NCBI GenBank assembly: GCA_000803105.1 | Contig: JTDA01000003.1 | Coordinates: 62,001 to 126,000, forward strand | Source: Coprobacter secundus | GTDB taxonomy: Bacteria > Bacteroidota > Bacteroidia > Bacteroidales > Coprobacteraceae | Reading direction: 5' to 3' | Length of the DNA stretch: 64,000 nt | Shown here: in pieces, positions 34,297 to 42,509 of the stretch | Layout: every line of letters begins with the position of its first letter | How positions within the stretch are numbered: position 1 is the stretch's first letter | Made by a program: the position numbers and the translations under genes | Notes under the pieces: model-generated | What the model saw: the letters and a program-made list of their open reading frames with translations, nothing else | What the model was told of the DNA's origin: nothing | Database searches by the model: none

Positions 34297-36114
34297 TTAT
34301 TCTTTCTTTTTTTGTAATGCATTTATAAGAGTGTTGGCTTTAGAACTTCCTATAAGTTCTGTAAGTTCGTTTAATGAAGCTTCTCGTATGCGTTTTACGC
34401 TTTTATAATGAGTGAGCAATAGGTTTTTGGTCTGAGGTCCTATTCCTTTGATAGTATCCAATTCTGAGGTAACTTGAGATTTGCTACGTTTATCTCTATG
34501 GAAGCTTATAGCGAACCGATGTACTTCATTCTGTATTTGTTCCATAAGATGAAAGAGTGGGGTTTGTTGTTTAAGCCCTATTACAAGGGGAGGGAACCCG
34601 AATAGTAATTCCGATGTCCGGTGTCTATTATCTTTTGCTAAACCTGCGATCGGTATGTTCAGATGGAGTTCATCTTCAACAACTTTTCTCACTACTTCCA
34701 TTTGACCTTTGCCTCCGTCGGTGATTATCAAATCAGGTAGCGTAGTTCCTTCATCTATTGCACGTTGATAACGTCTTCTTACAACTTCTTGCATTGAAGC
34801 ATAATCATCAGGACCATTTACTGTTTTTATAATGTATTTTCGGTAGTCTTTTTTCGATGGTTTGGCCTTTTTGAATACAACACAGGCAGCGACTGCATCA
34901 GAACCTTGTATATTTGAGTTATCGAAACATTCTATTTGTAATGGGAGCTTTTGTAGACCAAGTTCTTTCTGTATTTCTTTCATCAGGCGTGTGCTTTTTT
35001 GCTCCGGATTCATTTTTTCTGATTGTTTCAATTTGTCGATTTTGTACTGTTTTACGTTTTGTTCGGATATTTCAAGTAATTTACGTTTATCTCCTCTTTG
35101 TGGAACGATAAATTCGGCATTTTCAAATTTCAAATCAGGTAGAAAAGGCACAATAATTTCTTTAGATAAGCTTTTGAATCGTGTACGGAGCTCAGCTATT
35201 CCTAATGCTAAAATATCTTCTTTTGCTTCGTTTAAACGTTTTTTGAATTCTATTGTAAAGCTTTGTACGATGGATCCGTTACGGATGTGTAGATAATTTA
35301 CAAATGCAGAATTCCCGTCTTCATCGTAAGAGAAAACATCTGTATTATGAATGGTCGTACTTACTATGACTGATTTGGCCCTATATTTTTCGATAAGTAA
35401 ATATTTTTCTTTGACCGATTGTGCCTCCTCAAATTTTAGTTCAGAAGATAGTTTTTGCATTTCGGCGACTAAGTGGTCGCATAATTGTTGGGTATTGCCA
35501 TTTAGGATTTGTCGTATTTGAGAAATATATTCCATATATTCGGTTTCATTTTCATAATTTTCACACGGGCCTTTGCAGTTTTTGATATGATACTGGAGGC
35601 ATACTTTGAATTTTTTTTTCTTTATATTTTCGGGAGTAAGGGCTAAATGGCAAGTCCGTATGGGATATAAATCTCTGATTAATTCGAGCACTGTTTTGGC
35701 AATGTGTACATTGGCATAGGGCCCATAATATTTAGAGCCGTCTTTTATGATTTTCCGAGTTAAGAATATGCGGGGGAAGTGCTCATTTTTGATAGTGATC
35801 CAAGGATACGTTTTATCATCTTTGAGCAATACGTTGTATCGAGGTTTGTATTCTTTGATGAGGCTGTTTTCTAAATGTAATGCATCTTCTTCACTTTTTA
35901 CTACGATATATTTTATATCACAAATATTTTTTACTAAAACATTCGTTTTGATAGAGTCATGAGTTTTGTTAAAATAAGAACTGACTCGTCTTTTTAAATT
36001 TTTAGCTTTCCCAACATAAATTATTTTACCCTCTTTATCGAAGTATTGGTATACCCCAGGCGTGTCGGGTAGGAGGGCAAGAATGTTTTTAATATGTTCT
36101 TTTTTTTCGGTCAA
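34297..36114 (-). CDS. uvrC: Excinuclease ABC subunit C
   Basis: 605-residue nuclease making both incisions in nucleotide excision repair with UvrAB. Domains in order: GIY-YIG nuclease (PGVYQYFDKEGKIIYVGKAKN, shown in part, about 17-37), cysteine-containing region (CLQYHIKNCKGPC), UVR helix pair (about 205-240), the RNase-H-like C-terminal nuclease with IECFDNSNIQG and DLIITDGGKGQ, and a terminal helix-hairpin-helix (TIKGIGPQTKNLLL). The complete length is normal. The start lies 5 bases after the apt stop, within the operon. Confidence 0.97.
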   Translation of the reverse strand: MTEKKEHIKNILALLPDTPGVYQYFDKEGKIIYVGKAKNLKRRVSSYFNKTHDSIKTNVLVKNICDIKYIVVKSEEDALHLENSLIKEYKPRYNVLLKDDKTYPWITIKNEHFPRIFLTRKIIKDGSKYYGPYANVHIAKTVLELIRDLYPIRTCHLALTPENIKKKKFKVCLQYHIKNCKGPCENYENETEYMEYISQIRQILNGNTQQLCDHLVAEMQKLSSELKFEEAQSVKEKYLLIEKYRAKSVIVSTTIHNTDVFSYDEDGNSAFVNYLHIRNGSIVQSFTIEFKKRLNEAKEDILALGIAELRTRFKSLSKEIIVPFLPDLKFENAEFIVPQRGDKRKLLEISEQNVKQYKIDKLKQSEKMNPEQKSTRLMKEIQKELGLQKLPLQIECFDNSNIQGSDAVAACVVFKKAKPSKKDYRKYIIKTVNGPDDYASMQEVVRRRYQRAIDEGTTLPDLIITDGGKGQMEVVRKVVEDELHLNIPIAGLAKDNRHRTSELLFGFPPLVIGLKQQTPLFHLMEQIQNEVHRFAISFHRDKRSKSQVTSELDTIKGIGPQTKNLLLTHYKSVKRIREASLNELTELIGSSKANTLINALQKKKE

Positions 36115-36119
36115 GACGC

Positions 36120-36644
36120 TTAGTATTTGATGAGAGCTTCAATTTCAATTTCAGATGGAAAGACATTCCTTCCTTTTAGAAATTCTAATTCTATAATGAA
36201 ATTTACATATATTTTTTTTGGATTGAATCGTTTTACTAAATTATATGCAGCGAGCATTGTTCCTCCAGTAGCTAATAAATCGTCGTGTAAAACAATTATG
36301 TCGTTTGAGTCTAATGCATCTTTGTGTATTTCTATTGTATCTTTTCCATATTCTTTGTCATAGCTTTCGCTCCATGTGTCTGCAGGTAGTTTGCCGGGTT
36401 TTCGCATTGGAACAAATCCTGCTCCTAAATTATTGGCTAAGATAGGTCCCATTATAAATCCCCTTGATTCTATCCCTACAATTTTGGTTATGTTTTTGCC
36501 TTTGTATAAATCCGTCAATAAGATGCTGAGTTCATGTAAGCACTCTGGGTCTTTAAATACGGTTGTTAAATCTCTAAATACGATGCCTTTTTGGGGGAAG
36601 TCGTGTACACTGCGAACTTTGTTTTTAATTTTTTCTATTGACAT
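36120..36644 (-). CDS. apt: Adenine phosphoribosyltransferase
   Basis: 174-residue purine-salvage enzyme joining adenine and PRPP to AMP. The PRPP-binding motif is VLHDDLLATGGTMLAA (about residues 118-133), with FPQKGIVFRDLTTVF near the N terminus and GIESRGFIMGP before the flexible loop. Between it and mnmG are 77 bases that contain the parS-like site, so apt may be partly transcribed on its own. Confidence 0.97.
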   Translation of the reverse strand: MSIEKIKNKVRSVHDFPQKGIVFRDLTTVFKDPECLHELSILLTDLYKGKNITKIVGIESRGFIMGPILANNLGAGFVPMRKPGKLPADTWSESYDKEYGKDTIEIHKDALDSNDIIVLHDDLLATGGTMLAAYNLVKRFNPKKIYVNFIIELEFLKGRNVFPSEIEIEALIKY

Positions 36645-36705
36645 AGCTGTATATTTGTTTGTTTATCTGTGTTTTAAGTGGATTATCTAAAGTCTTTCTT
36701 TTTGT

Positions 36706-36721
36706 TGTTCCACGTGAAACA
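36706..36721. promoter_or_regulatory. parS-like ParB-binding site
   Basis: TGTTCCACGTGAAACA matches 15 of 16 bases of the classical parS palindrome TGTTTCACGTGAAACA; the one differing half-site (TGTTCCACGTGG type) is the variant used by other phyla. The site directly abuts the mnmG stop codon, and I saw no second copy in the window. The match to parS is seen directly; binding by ParB is inferred. Confidence 0.75.
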
Positions 36722-38596
36722 TTATCGTCCTAACAGTATCAAAAGAATATTGATGTCACTTGGTGATATGCCGGGAATTCTTGATGCTTGTGCAATAGTA
36801 TCCGGATTTATTCGTGCCAATTTTTGTCTTGCTTCTATTGATATTTGTTTTATGGAATTATAATCAAATTTGTCTTTGATTCGTATATTTTCAAGTCGAC
36901 TGATTTTATCGGCAATCATTTGTTCTCGCTCTATATAACCTTCGTATTTCATTAAAATCTCGGCAGCTTCGATAATCTCTTCTTGTCTATTAGGAATTTT
37001 ATCTAATTGATCTTGTAAAGCGGGAATAATAGAGGCTACAGATTTTACTGTCAGTTGAGGCCTAAGTATTAGGTCTATTAGTTTTACTCCTTGTTTTAAG
37101 GGAGATGTTCCCATTTGTTCTAACTGGCTATTTATATACTGAGCTTTTACCGAGTAGTTGCGAGAAAAGTTGATAATACGATCTCGATGTTCTTTTTTCT
37201 CGATTAATTGCCTGTATCTCTCTTTAGAGGCTAATCCTATTTTGAATGATTTCTCGGTTAGTCGCATATCTGCGTCATCTTGGCGCAATAGTATTCTATA
37301 TTCAGCTCGTGAGGTAAACATACGATATGGCTCATCGACACCTTTTGTTACTAAATCATCGATAAGAACTCCGATATATGCTTCGTTTCTTCCTAAAATA
37401 AATTCATTATTTCCATGGCATTTTAAGTGAGCATTTATTCCGGCAATGAGACCTTGTCCAGCGGCTTCTTCATATCCTGTAGTTCCGTTTACTTGTCCGG
37501 CAAAAAATAATCCGTTTATTGCTTTAGTTTCTAAAGTGTGTTTTAGTTGTGTCGGATCAAAGTAATCATATTCGATTGCATATCCGGGTCTATATATTTG
37601 GATATTTCGGAACGCTGGTATTTTTTGTAGAGCATTCAACTGTACGTTGAGAGGCAGAGAAGAAGAAAAACCATTTAAATAAAATTCATGGGTTGTCTCT
37701 CCTTCTGGTTCTAAAAATAATTGATGTTCAGTTTTATCTGGGAACGTGACTATTTTTGTTTCTATACTTGGGCAATAGCGAGGACCTATACTTTTTATTT
37801 GTCCGTTGAAAAGGGGAGAATCCGGCAGGCCCTCTTTCAATATTTTGTGTACTTCTTCATTGGTATATGTAATCCAGCAACTTTGTTGTTTTAATTTTCT
37901 AGGTTCAAAATTAAGGTATGAGAATTTATGAAAATCGTTTTCTCCGGTTTGTTCTGTCAAGAGATTGAAGTCGATACTTCGTCCATCTATGCGTACAGGA
38001 GTCCCGGTTTTCATTCGTCCAACAATAATACCTTCTTCTTTTAATTGTTCGGATATTCCGTATGATGCAGGTTCGGAAATTCTTCCACCGGGGAGTTGTG
38101 TTTTACCGATATGCATTAGACCATTCATAAATGTTCCGGATGTAATGACTACTGATCGAGCTGTGAAAGTTACACCCATGCCAGTTATCACTCCAGTAAT
38201 AGTATGTTCTTTTATGATAAGTTTGTTTACAGTATCTTGCCAGATGGAAAGATGTTCGGTATTTTCGATTATTCTACGCCAAGTCTCAATAAATTTGGCC
38301 CGGTCACTTTGTGCTCGAGGACTCCACATTGCAGGACCTTTCGAGCGGTTTAGCATTCGGAATTGTATCGCTGTTTGGTCAGTGACAATACCGGTAAATC
38401 CTCCTAAAGCATCAATCTCTCTTACAATTTGCCCTTTTGCTATACCTCCAATAGCAGGATTGCAACTCATTTGGGCTATTTTGTTCATATCCATTGTGAT
38501 GAGAAGTGTCTCTGAACCGAGATTTGCTGCAGAACATGCAGCTTCGCAACCAGCGTGTCCTGCACCTACTACTATCACATCATAATTGAATTTCAT
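36722..38596 (-). CDS. mnmG: tRNA uridine-5-carboxymethylaminomethyl modification enzyme MnmG
   Basis: 624-residue FAD- and NADH-dependent partner of MnmE that modifies the wobble uridine of tRNAs. FAD fold GAGHAGCEAACSAA at the start (about 10-23), the signature CNPAIGGIAKGQIVREIDALGG (in part, about 44-63), GTPVRIDGRSI and CPSIETKIV, and the C-terminal helical tRNA-binding domain. The length is normal. The N-terminal ATG at 38594-38596 fits the FAD fold start. It follows ybeY after 33 bases, and the gene end abuts a parS-like palindrome. Confidence 0.97.
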   Translation of the reverse strand: MKFNYDVIVVGAGHAGCEAACSAANLGSETLLITMDMNKIAQMSCNPAIGGIAKGQIVREIDALGGFTGIVTDQTAIQFRMLNRSKGPAMWSPRAQSDRAKFIETWRRIIENTEHLSIWQDTVNKLIIKEHTITGVITGMGVTFTARSVVITSGTFMNGLMHIGKTQLPGGRISEPASYGISEQLKEEGIIVGRMKTGTPVRIDGRSIDFNLLTEQTGENDFHKFSYLNFEPRKLKQQSCWITYTNEEVHKILKEGLPDSPLFNGQIKSIGPRYCPSIETKIVTFPDKTEHQLFLEPEGETTHEFYLNGFSSSLPLNVQLNALQKIPAFRNIQIYRPGYAIEYDYFDPTQLKHTLETKAINGLFFAGQVNGTTGYEEAAGQGLIAGINAHLKCHGNNEFILGRNEAYIGVLIDDLVTKGVDEPYRMFTSRAEYRILLRQDDADMRLTEKSFKIGLASKERYRQLIEKKEHRDRIINFSRNYSVKAQYINSQLEQMGTSPLKQGVKLIDLILRPQLTVKSVASIIPALQDQLDKIPNRQEEIIEAAEILMKYEGYIEREQMIADKISRLENIRIKDKFDYNSIKQISIEARQKLARINPDTIAQASRIPGISPSDINILLILLGR

Positions 38597-38629
38597 ATAA
38601 TAACTCTTTTCTGTATTAACTATTTAATT

Positions 38630-39055
38630 TCACAAACTTGGAAATCTCATTTTTAATGCGTCATTCTCATGAGCGGTCATCACCTCTCGTTCACCTTCTC
38701 CTTTATCATTTATTCCACATAAATGGAGGATACCATGTATTATTATTCGATGAATTTCCTCATCTAAAGAAGTGTGATATTCTTCAGCATTGCTGGAAAC
38801 TGTATCTATGCTTATAAAAATGTCTCCACTGATACGATTCCCTTGTGTGTAGTCAAACGTAATGATATCTGTATAATAATCGTGTTGAAGATATTCTCGA
38901 TTTACAGCAAGAATTTTTTCATCCGAGCAAAAAATGTAAGCTATATCTCCGCATTTTTTACCATGTTTTTCTGCAACACGACGTATCCATTCACTTGTTT
39001 CTCTCTTTTTTATAGCAGGGAAACTAACTTCTTCGGCATAGTAGCTTATCGCCAT
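38630..39055 (-). CDS. ybeY: Endoribonuclease YbeY
   Basis: 141-residue single-strand endoribonuclease for 16S rRNA maturation and ribosome quality control. The metal motif reads HGILHLCGINDKGEGE (about residues 107-122): the first two His of HGxLHLxGYDH are present, but the third ligand position is Asp. As far as I recall, an Asp at this place is common in Bacteroidetes YbeY, so the enzyme should be active. It is the first gene of the operon ybeY-mnmG-apt-uvrC-dtd-mazG-deoC, with a consensus promoter box 36 bases upstream. Confidence 0.93.
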   Translation of the reverse strand: MAISYYAEEVSFPAIKKRETSEWIRRVAEKHGKKCGDIAYIFCSDEKILAVNREYLQHDYYTDIITFDYTQGNRISGDIFISIDTVSSNAEEYHTSLDEEIHRIIIHGILHLCGINDKGEGEREVMTAHENDALKMRFPSL

Positions 39056-39090
39056 ATAATTATAATTTTTTAGATATAATTCTATGACTA

Positions 39091-39098
39091 CAAAGATA
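39091..39098 (-). promoter_or_regulatory. -7 box (TATCTTTG) of the ybeY operon
   Basis: Minus-strand TATCTTTG fits TAnnTTTG, with predicted start near 39084. It should drive the seven-gene ybeY-to-deoC operon. The -33 element is unclear. Confidence 0.45.
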
Positions 39099-39182
39099 AT
39101 AATCTTTTAGTGAAAAGACAGGGATAGAAAGCAAATACTCTAATACTTCTTTACTCAATTATAAAGTGCAAATTATAATAGG

Positions 39183-40415
39183 TTATTTGAAAAAAATATA
39201 TGCTGTGCATATTGCAGCAACAATACCTACGAAATCGGCAAATAGTCCATAGCCTGCAGAGTATCGTGTATTTCGAATACCTACACTTCCAAAGTAAACA
39301 GCAAGAATATAGAAAGTTGTATCGGTGGAGCCTTGTATTGTGGAGGCAACTCGAGCAACGAAAGAATCTGCCCCGTAAGTCGCCATGGCGTCCACCATCA
39401 TACCTCTGGCTCCACTTCCACTTAGGGGTTTCATTAGTGCGGTGGGAAGAGCTCCGACAAAGCCTGAATCAATGCCGCAAGCATTGATGACAGAGGACAA
39501 TCCTGAAATAATATAATCCATTGCTCCTGAGGCTCTGAAAATAGCGATAGCAACTAACATCGCTACCAGATATGGAATTATAGTAACGGCTGTTTTAAAA
39601 CCTTCTTTTGCTCCTTCGATAAATGCGTCATATATATTTATTCGTTTGTGTATTCCTGCGATAATAAATCCGATAATAATACAAAAAAGAATAAAATTTG
39701 CACCGAAGCTTGAATATAAAGAAACTTTTTCTTGCGGTAATCCTATGAAAAAGCAGATTATACCTCCTATTATAATTGTTAATCCTAAAATAGATGAAAG
39801 TATGACTTTGTCAAATAGGTTAATTTTTTGTTTTAAGCAGACTGCAATTAATCCTGCCATTGTTGAGAAATAGGTTGCAATTAAGATTGGTAGGAATATG
39901 TCAGACGGGTTTGCTGCTCCCATTTGGGCCCTATATACCATAACTCCTAAAGGAACGAGTGTAAGTCCTGTCGTATTAAGTACAAGAAACATTATCATCG
40001 GGTTACTGGCAGTATCCTTTTGTGGGTTCAGTTCTTGTAACTCTTTCATTGCTTTGAGCCCTAAGGGTGTTGCTGCATTGTCGAGACCAAGCATATTGGC
40101 TGATACGTTCATAAAAATAGACCCAAAAGCTGGGTGTCCTTTGGGAATATTTGGGAAGAGTTTTCCAAATAACGGGCTTATTAGACGTGAAAAAAATGCT
40201 ATTACTCCTCCCTGTTCTCCAATCTTCATTAATCCTAACCATAATGATAAAACTCCGGTTAATCCTAATGAGATTTCGAATGCAGTTTTGGCTGAAGAAA
40301 AAGATGAATTCATGATATCTGACCATATTTGGAGATTTCCAAAAAATAGGGACTGGATAATTGCTATACCAAATGCAATCAGGAAGAAGGCGATCCAAAT
40401 GTAATTTAAAATCAT
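39183..40415 (-). CDS. Fused SpmA/SpmB-type nucleoside-recognition (Gate) membrane protein
   Basis: 410-residue inner-membrane protein with about ten hydrophobic helices. The N-terminal half resembles spore maturation protein A (MKIGEQGGVIAFFSRLISPL, MNVSANMLGLDNAATPLGLKAM, shown in part) and the C-terminal half resembles SpmB (YLVAMLVAIAIFRASGAMD, ALPTALMKPLSGSGARGMMVD). Both halves carry the Gate domain of transporters, so a small-molecule or nucleoside export role is plausible. Fusion is usual in Bacteroidetes, which do not sporulate. It stands alone with its own promoter-like box upstream. Confidence 0.9.
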   Translation of the reverse strand: MILNYIWIAFFLIAFGIAIIQSLFFGNLQIWSDIMNSSFSSAKTAFEISLGLTGVLSLWLGLMKIGEQGGVIAFFSRLISPLFGKLFPNIPKGHPAFGSIFMNVSANMLGLDNAATPLGLKAMKELQELNPQKDTASNPMIMFLVLNTTGLTLVPLGVMVYRAQMGAANPSDIFLPILIATYFSTMAGLIAVCLKQKINLFDKVILSSILGLTIIIGGIICFFIGLPQEKVSLYSSFGANFILFCIIIGFIIAGIHKRINIYDAFIEGAKEGFKTAVTIIPYLVAMLVAIAIFRASGAMDYIISGLSSVINACGIDSGFVGALPTALMKPLSGSGARGMMVDAMATYGADSFVARVASTIQGSTDTTFYILAVYFGSVGIRNTRYSAGYGLFADFVGIVAAICTAYIFFK

Positions 40416-40441
40416 TGTATGCTAATATTAGGGGTTGATGA

Positions 40442-40449
40442 CAAAATTA
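40442..40449 (-). promoter_or_regulatory. -7 box (TAATTTTG) of the SpmA/B-like gene
   Basis: Fits TAnnTTTG, 27 bases before the gene start. No clear -33 TTTG. Confidence 0.4.
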
Positions 40450-40764
40450 TGCAAATTTGTCTGATTCCCATTTTTTTAGTGCCTTATTCTTTCTTTTTAT
40501 AAGATGTATAATTTTTTAAGATGATGATTTTGTATTGTAAAATGCATGGTAAATATTTGATTTATAATATGTTATTTTCAAAATGACAATGTGAGATTTT
40601 GATAAAAATTTTTATTTGAATATCTACCCGAAAAAATAAAAGCTATTCTGTTAAATAATATTTTCTTGTGCTAATTTTTATTTTTACGATTTGTCGAGTG
40701 ATGCTTCATTTAGTATGGGATTGAGTATTTAAAATTGAATGTATAAGATAAAGTATATTTTTAT

Positions 40765-40772
40765 TAATTTTG
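40765..40772 (+). promoter_or_regulatory. -7 box (TAATTTTG) of the hydroxyacid dehydrogenase gene
   Basis: Fits TAnnTTTG, 22 bases before the ATG at 40794. It overlaps the alternative TTG start at 40770, which argues for the ATG. Confidence 0.45.
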
Positions 40773-40793
40773 TTTTGTCTAAATATAAATTCG

Positions 40794-41771
40794 ATGGTTG
40801 GTATAAGAAAGAAAGTGCTGGTAACCTATAATATGTTTCGCCCGGGTTATTCTGAACTGATAAAAAAGTATGACGTTACTTTTCCTCCGGAAGGGAAAGA
40901 GAGTTTTTCGTATGATGAAGTTTTGGATATGATTTCGGAATATGATGCTTTACAGTCTATGTTTAATTTTCCTGTTGATAAACAATTGATAGATGCTGCT
41001 CCTAAATTGAAGATTATATCAAATTATGCAGTGGGGTATGATAATATAGATATTTCTTATGCGACGAAGAAAGGGATTCAAGTAACGAATACTCCAGATC
41101 CGGTTACAGAACCTACGGCTGACCAAGCGATGGGGTTGATACTTTCGGTTTGTCGTAGAATATCAGAATTAGATCGTCGCTTGCGTATACCGGGTGCAGT
41201 GAAAGTTGAGCTATTGGGAAATTTAGGCCTTTCTTTATATGGGAAAACCATAGGTATTATCGGTATGGGACGTATTGGACAGGCTTTGGCCAGACGAGCT
41301 TTATCGTCAGGTATGAAGGTGATGTACCATAATCGTCGTCGTTTGGAACCTGCTATCGAGAATTTATATAATGCTACCTTTTTATCTTTAGATGAATTAT
41401 TGATGAGGTCTGATATCGTATCGGTAAATGCTCCGTTTAGTAAAGAAACTTATCATTTGATAGGGGAGAGAGAGCTGGGGTTAATGAAGAGTCAGGCTGT
41501 ATTGATTAATACTGCAAGAGGGCCTCTTGTTGATGAGAAGGCTTTGATTGAAGCATTGAAAGGTAAAAAAATCTGGGGTGCAGGTTTAGATGTTTTTGAA
41601 TTTGGAGATTATCCTTCTCCAGAATTATTAGAAATGGATAATGTAGTAATGAATCCGCATACAGGAACACAAACTATTGATGTTCGACATGAGATGGCAG
41701 CTTATGTGTCCCGAAATATTATCAATTTTTTTGAAGGGAATGGTCCTGTTGCAAAAGTAAATTTGAAGTAG
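40794..41771 (+). CDS. D-isomer-specific 2-hydroxyacid dehydrogenase
   Basis: 325-residue NAD(P)-dependent dehydrogenase. The Rossmann motif is IIGMGRIGQALARR (about 148-161), the substrate Arg is in INTARGPLVDEKAL, and the catalytic His is in VVMNPHTGTQT. The sequence SNYAVGYDNIDISYA and the overall layout resemble glyoxylate/hydroxypyruvate or 2-ketogluconate reductases, but the substrate is not certain. ATG at 40794 is chosen over an upstream TTG because of the promoter box. The next gene begins 7 bases later and is probably co-transcribed. Confidence 0.92.
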   Translation: MVGIRKKVLVTYNMFRPGYSELIKKYDVTFPPEGKESFSYDEVLDMISEYDALQSMFNFPVDKQLIDAAPKLKIISNYAVGYDNIDISYATKKGIQVTNTPDPVTEPTADQAMGLILSVCRRISELDRRLRIPGAVKVELLGNLGLSLYGKTIGIIGMGRIGQALARRALSSGMKVMYHNRRRLEPAIENLYNATFLSLDELLMRSDIVSVNAPFSKETYHLIGERELGLMKSQAVLINTARGPLVDEKALIEALKGKKIWGAGLDVFEFGDYPSPELLEMDNVVMNPHTGTQTIDVRHEMAAYVSRNIINFFEGNGPVAKVNLK

Positions 41772-41778
41772 AAAATCA

Positions 41779-42480
41779 ATGAATGCACAGCAAATAAAAG
41801 AAATACTTTTATCTTTCTCGGATGATGAAAAATCAAAAGTTTTAAGTCGATTTTTTAAAACAAGTAAAGGGGCTTATGGGGAAGGAGATTGTTTCATCGG
41901 AGTTCCTGTCCCAATTATACGGTCAATTGCAAAACGATATAGGAAGGAAGTCTCTTTGTCGGAGGTTGAAGTGTTATTAGATGAGTCTATACATGAGTGC
42001 CGGATGTTGGGGCTTTTGCTGATGGTTGCGCTTTTTGAACAATCTGATAATCAAACAAAAAAAGCCATATTTGATTCTTATTTATTACATACTTATGCGA
42101 TAAATAATTGGGATTTAGTGGACTTGACAGCTTACCAAATTGTTGGACGTTATTTGATAGATAAAGACCGGAGTATATTATATAGTCTGGCTAAAAGTGA
42201 TAATTTTTGGGAACAGAGGATTGCTATTGTCTCAACATGGTTGTATATACGGGAAGGACAGTTTAGAGATACATTGGAGATTGCTGATATATTGTTGCAG
42301 CACGAACAAGACCTTATTCGTAAGGCTGTCGGATGGATGTTGCGAGAAGTAGGTAAAAGAAATAAAAAGATATTGATCGATTATTTAGAACAGCGTGCGC
42401 ATATTATGCCCCGTACGATGTTGCGTTATTCTATTGAGAAATTTTCACCAGAGGAGCGTTCCTATTTCATGAAAAAATAA
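41779..42480 (+). CDS. DNA alkylation repair protein (AlkD-like)
   Basis: 233-residue all-helical HEAT-repeat protein resembling AlkD DNA glycosylases, which excise 3- and 7-alkylpurines without base flipping. Family blocks visible are GAYGEGDCFIGVPVPIIRSI, INNWDLVDLTAYQIVGRYL, and DNFWEQRIAIVSTWLYIREG, whose Trp, Asp and Arg positions line the DNA-binding groove. The length is standard. It is expressed with the 2-hydroxyacid dehydrogenase (7-base gap) with no obvious functional link. Confidence 0.92.
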   Translation: MNAQQIKEILLSFSDDEKSKVLSRFFKTSKGAYGEGDCFIGVPVPIIRSIAKRYRKEVSLSEVEVLLDESIHECRMLGLLLMVALFEQSDNQTKKAIFDSYLLHTYAINNWDLVDLTAYQIVGRYLIDKDRSILYSLAKSDNFWEQRIAIVSTWLYIREGQFRDTLEIADILLQHEQDLIRKAVGWMLREVGKRNKKILIDYLEQRAHIMPRTMLRYSIEKFSPEERSYFMKK

Positions 42481-42509
42481 ATATATATAGCTTGATTATT
42501 GGAAATGCA

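Larger units (their letters stand above)
40416..40793. other. A+T-rich intergenic region, 378 bases
   Basis: No credible gene or RNA fold seen. It holds a minus-strand -7 box TAATTTTG at 40442-40449 that would serve the SpmA/B-like gene, and a plus-strand TAATTTTG at 40765-40772 that would serve the hydroxyacid dehydrogenase. The rest is very A+T-rich sequence without clear repeats. Confidence 0.6.

Noticed and set aside
37965..38585. 206-codon open frame antisense to mnmG
   Set aside because: Complementary to the conserved FAD domain of mnmG, with no start context or known motif.
40416..40793. Possible small RNA or replication-origin-like A+T-rich region
   Set aside because: No DnaA-box cluster, iterons or stable stem structures were seen; the composition alone is not evidence.
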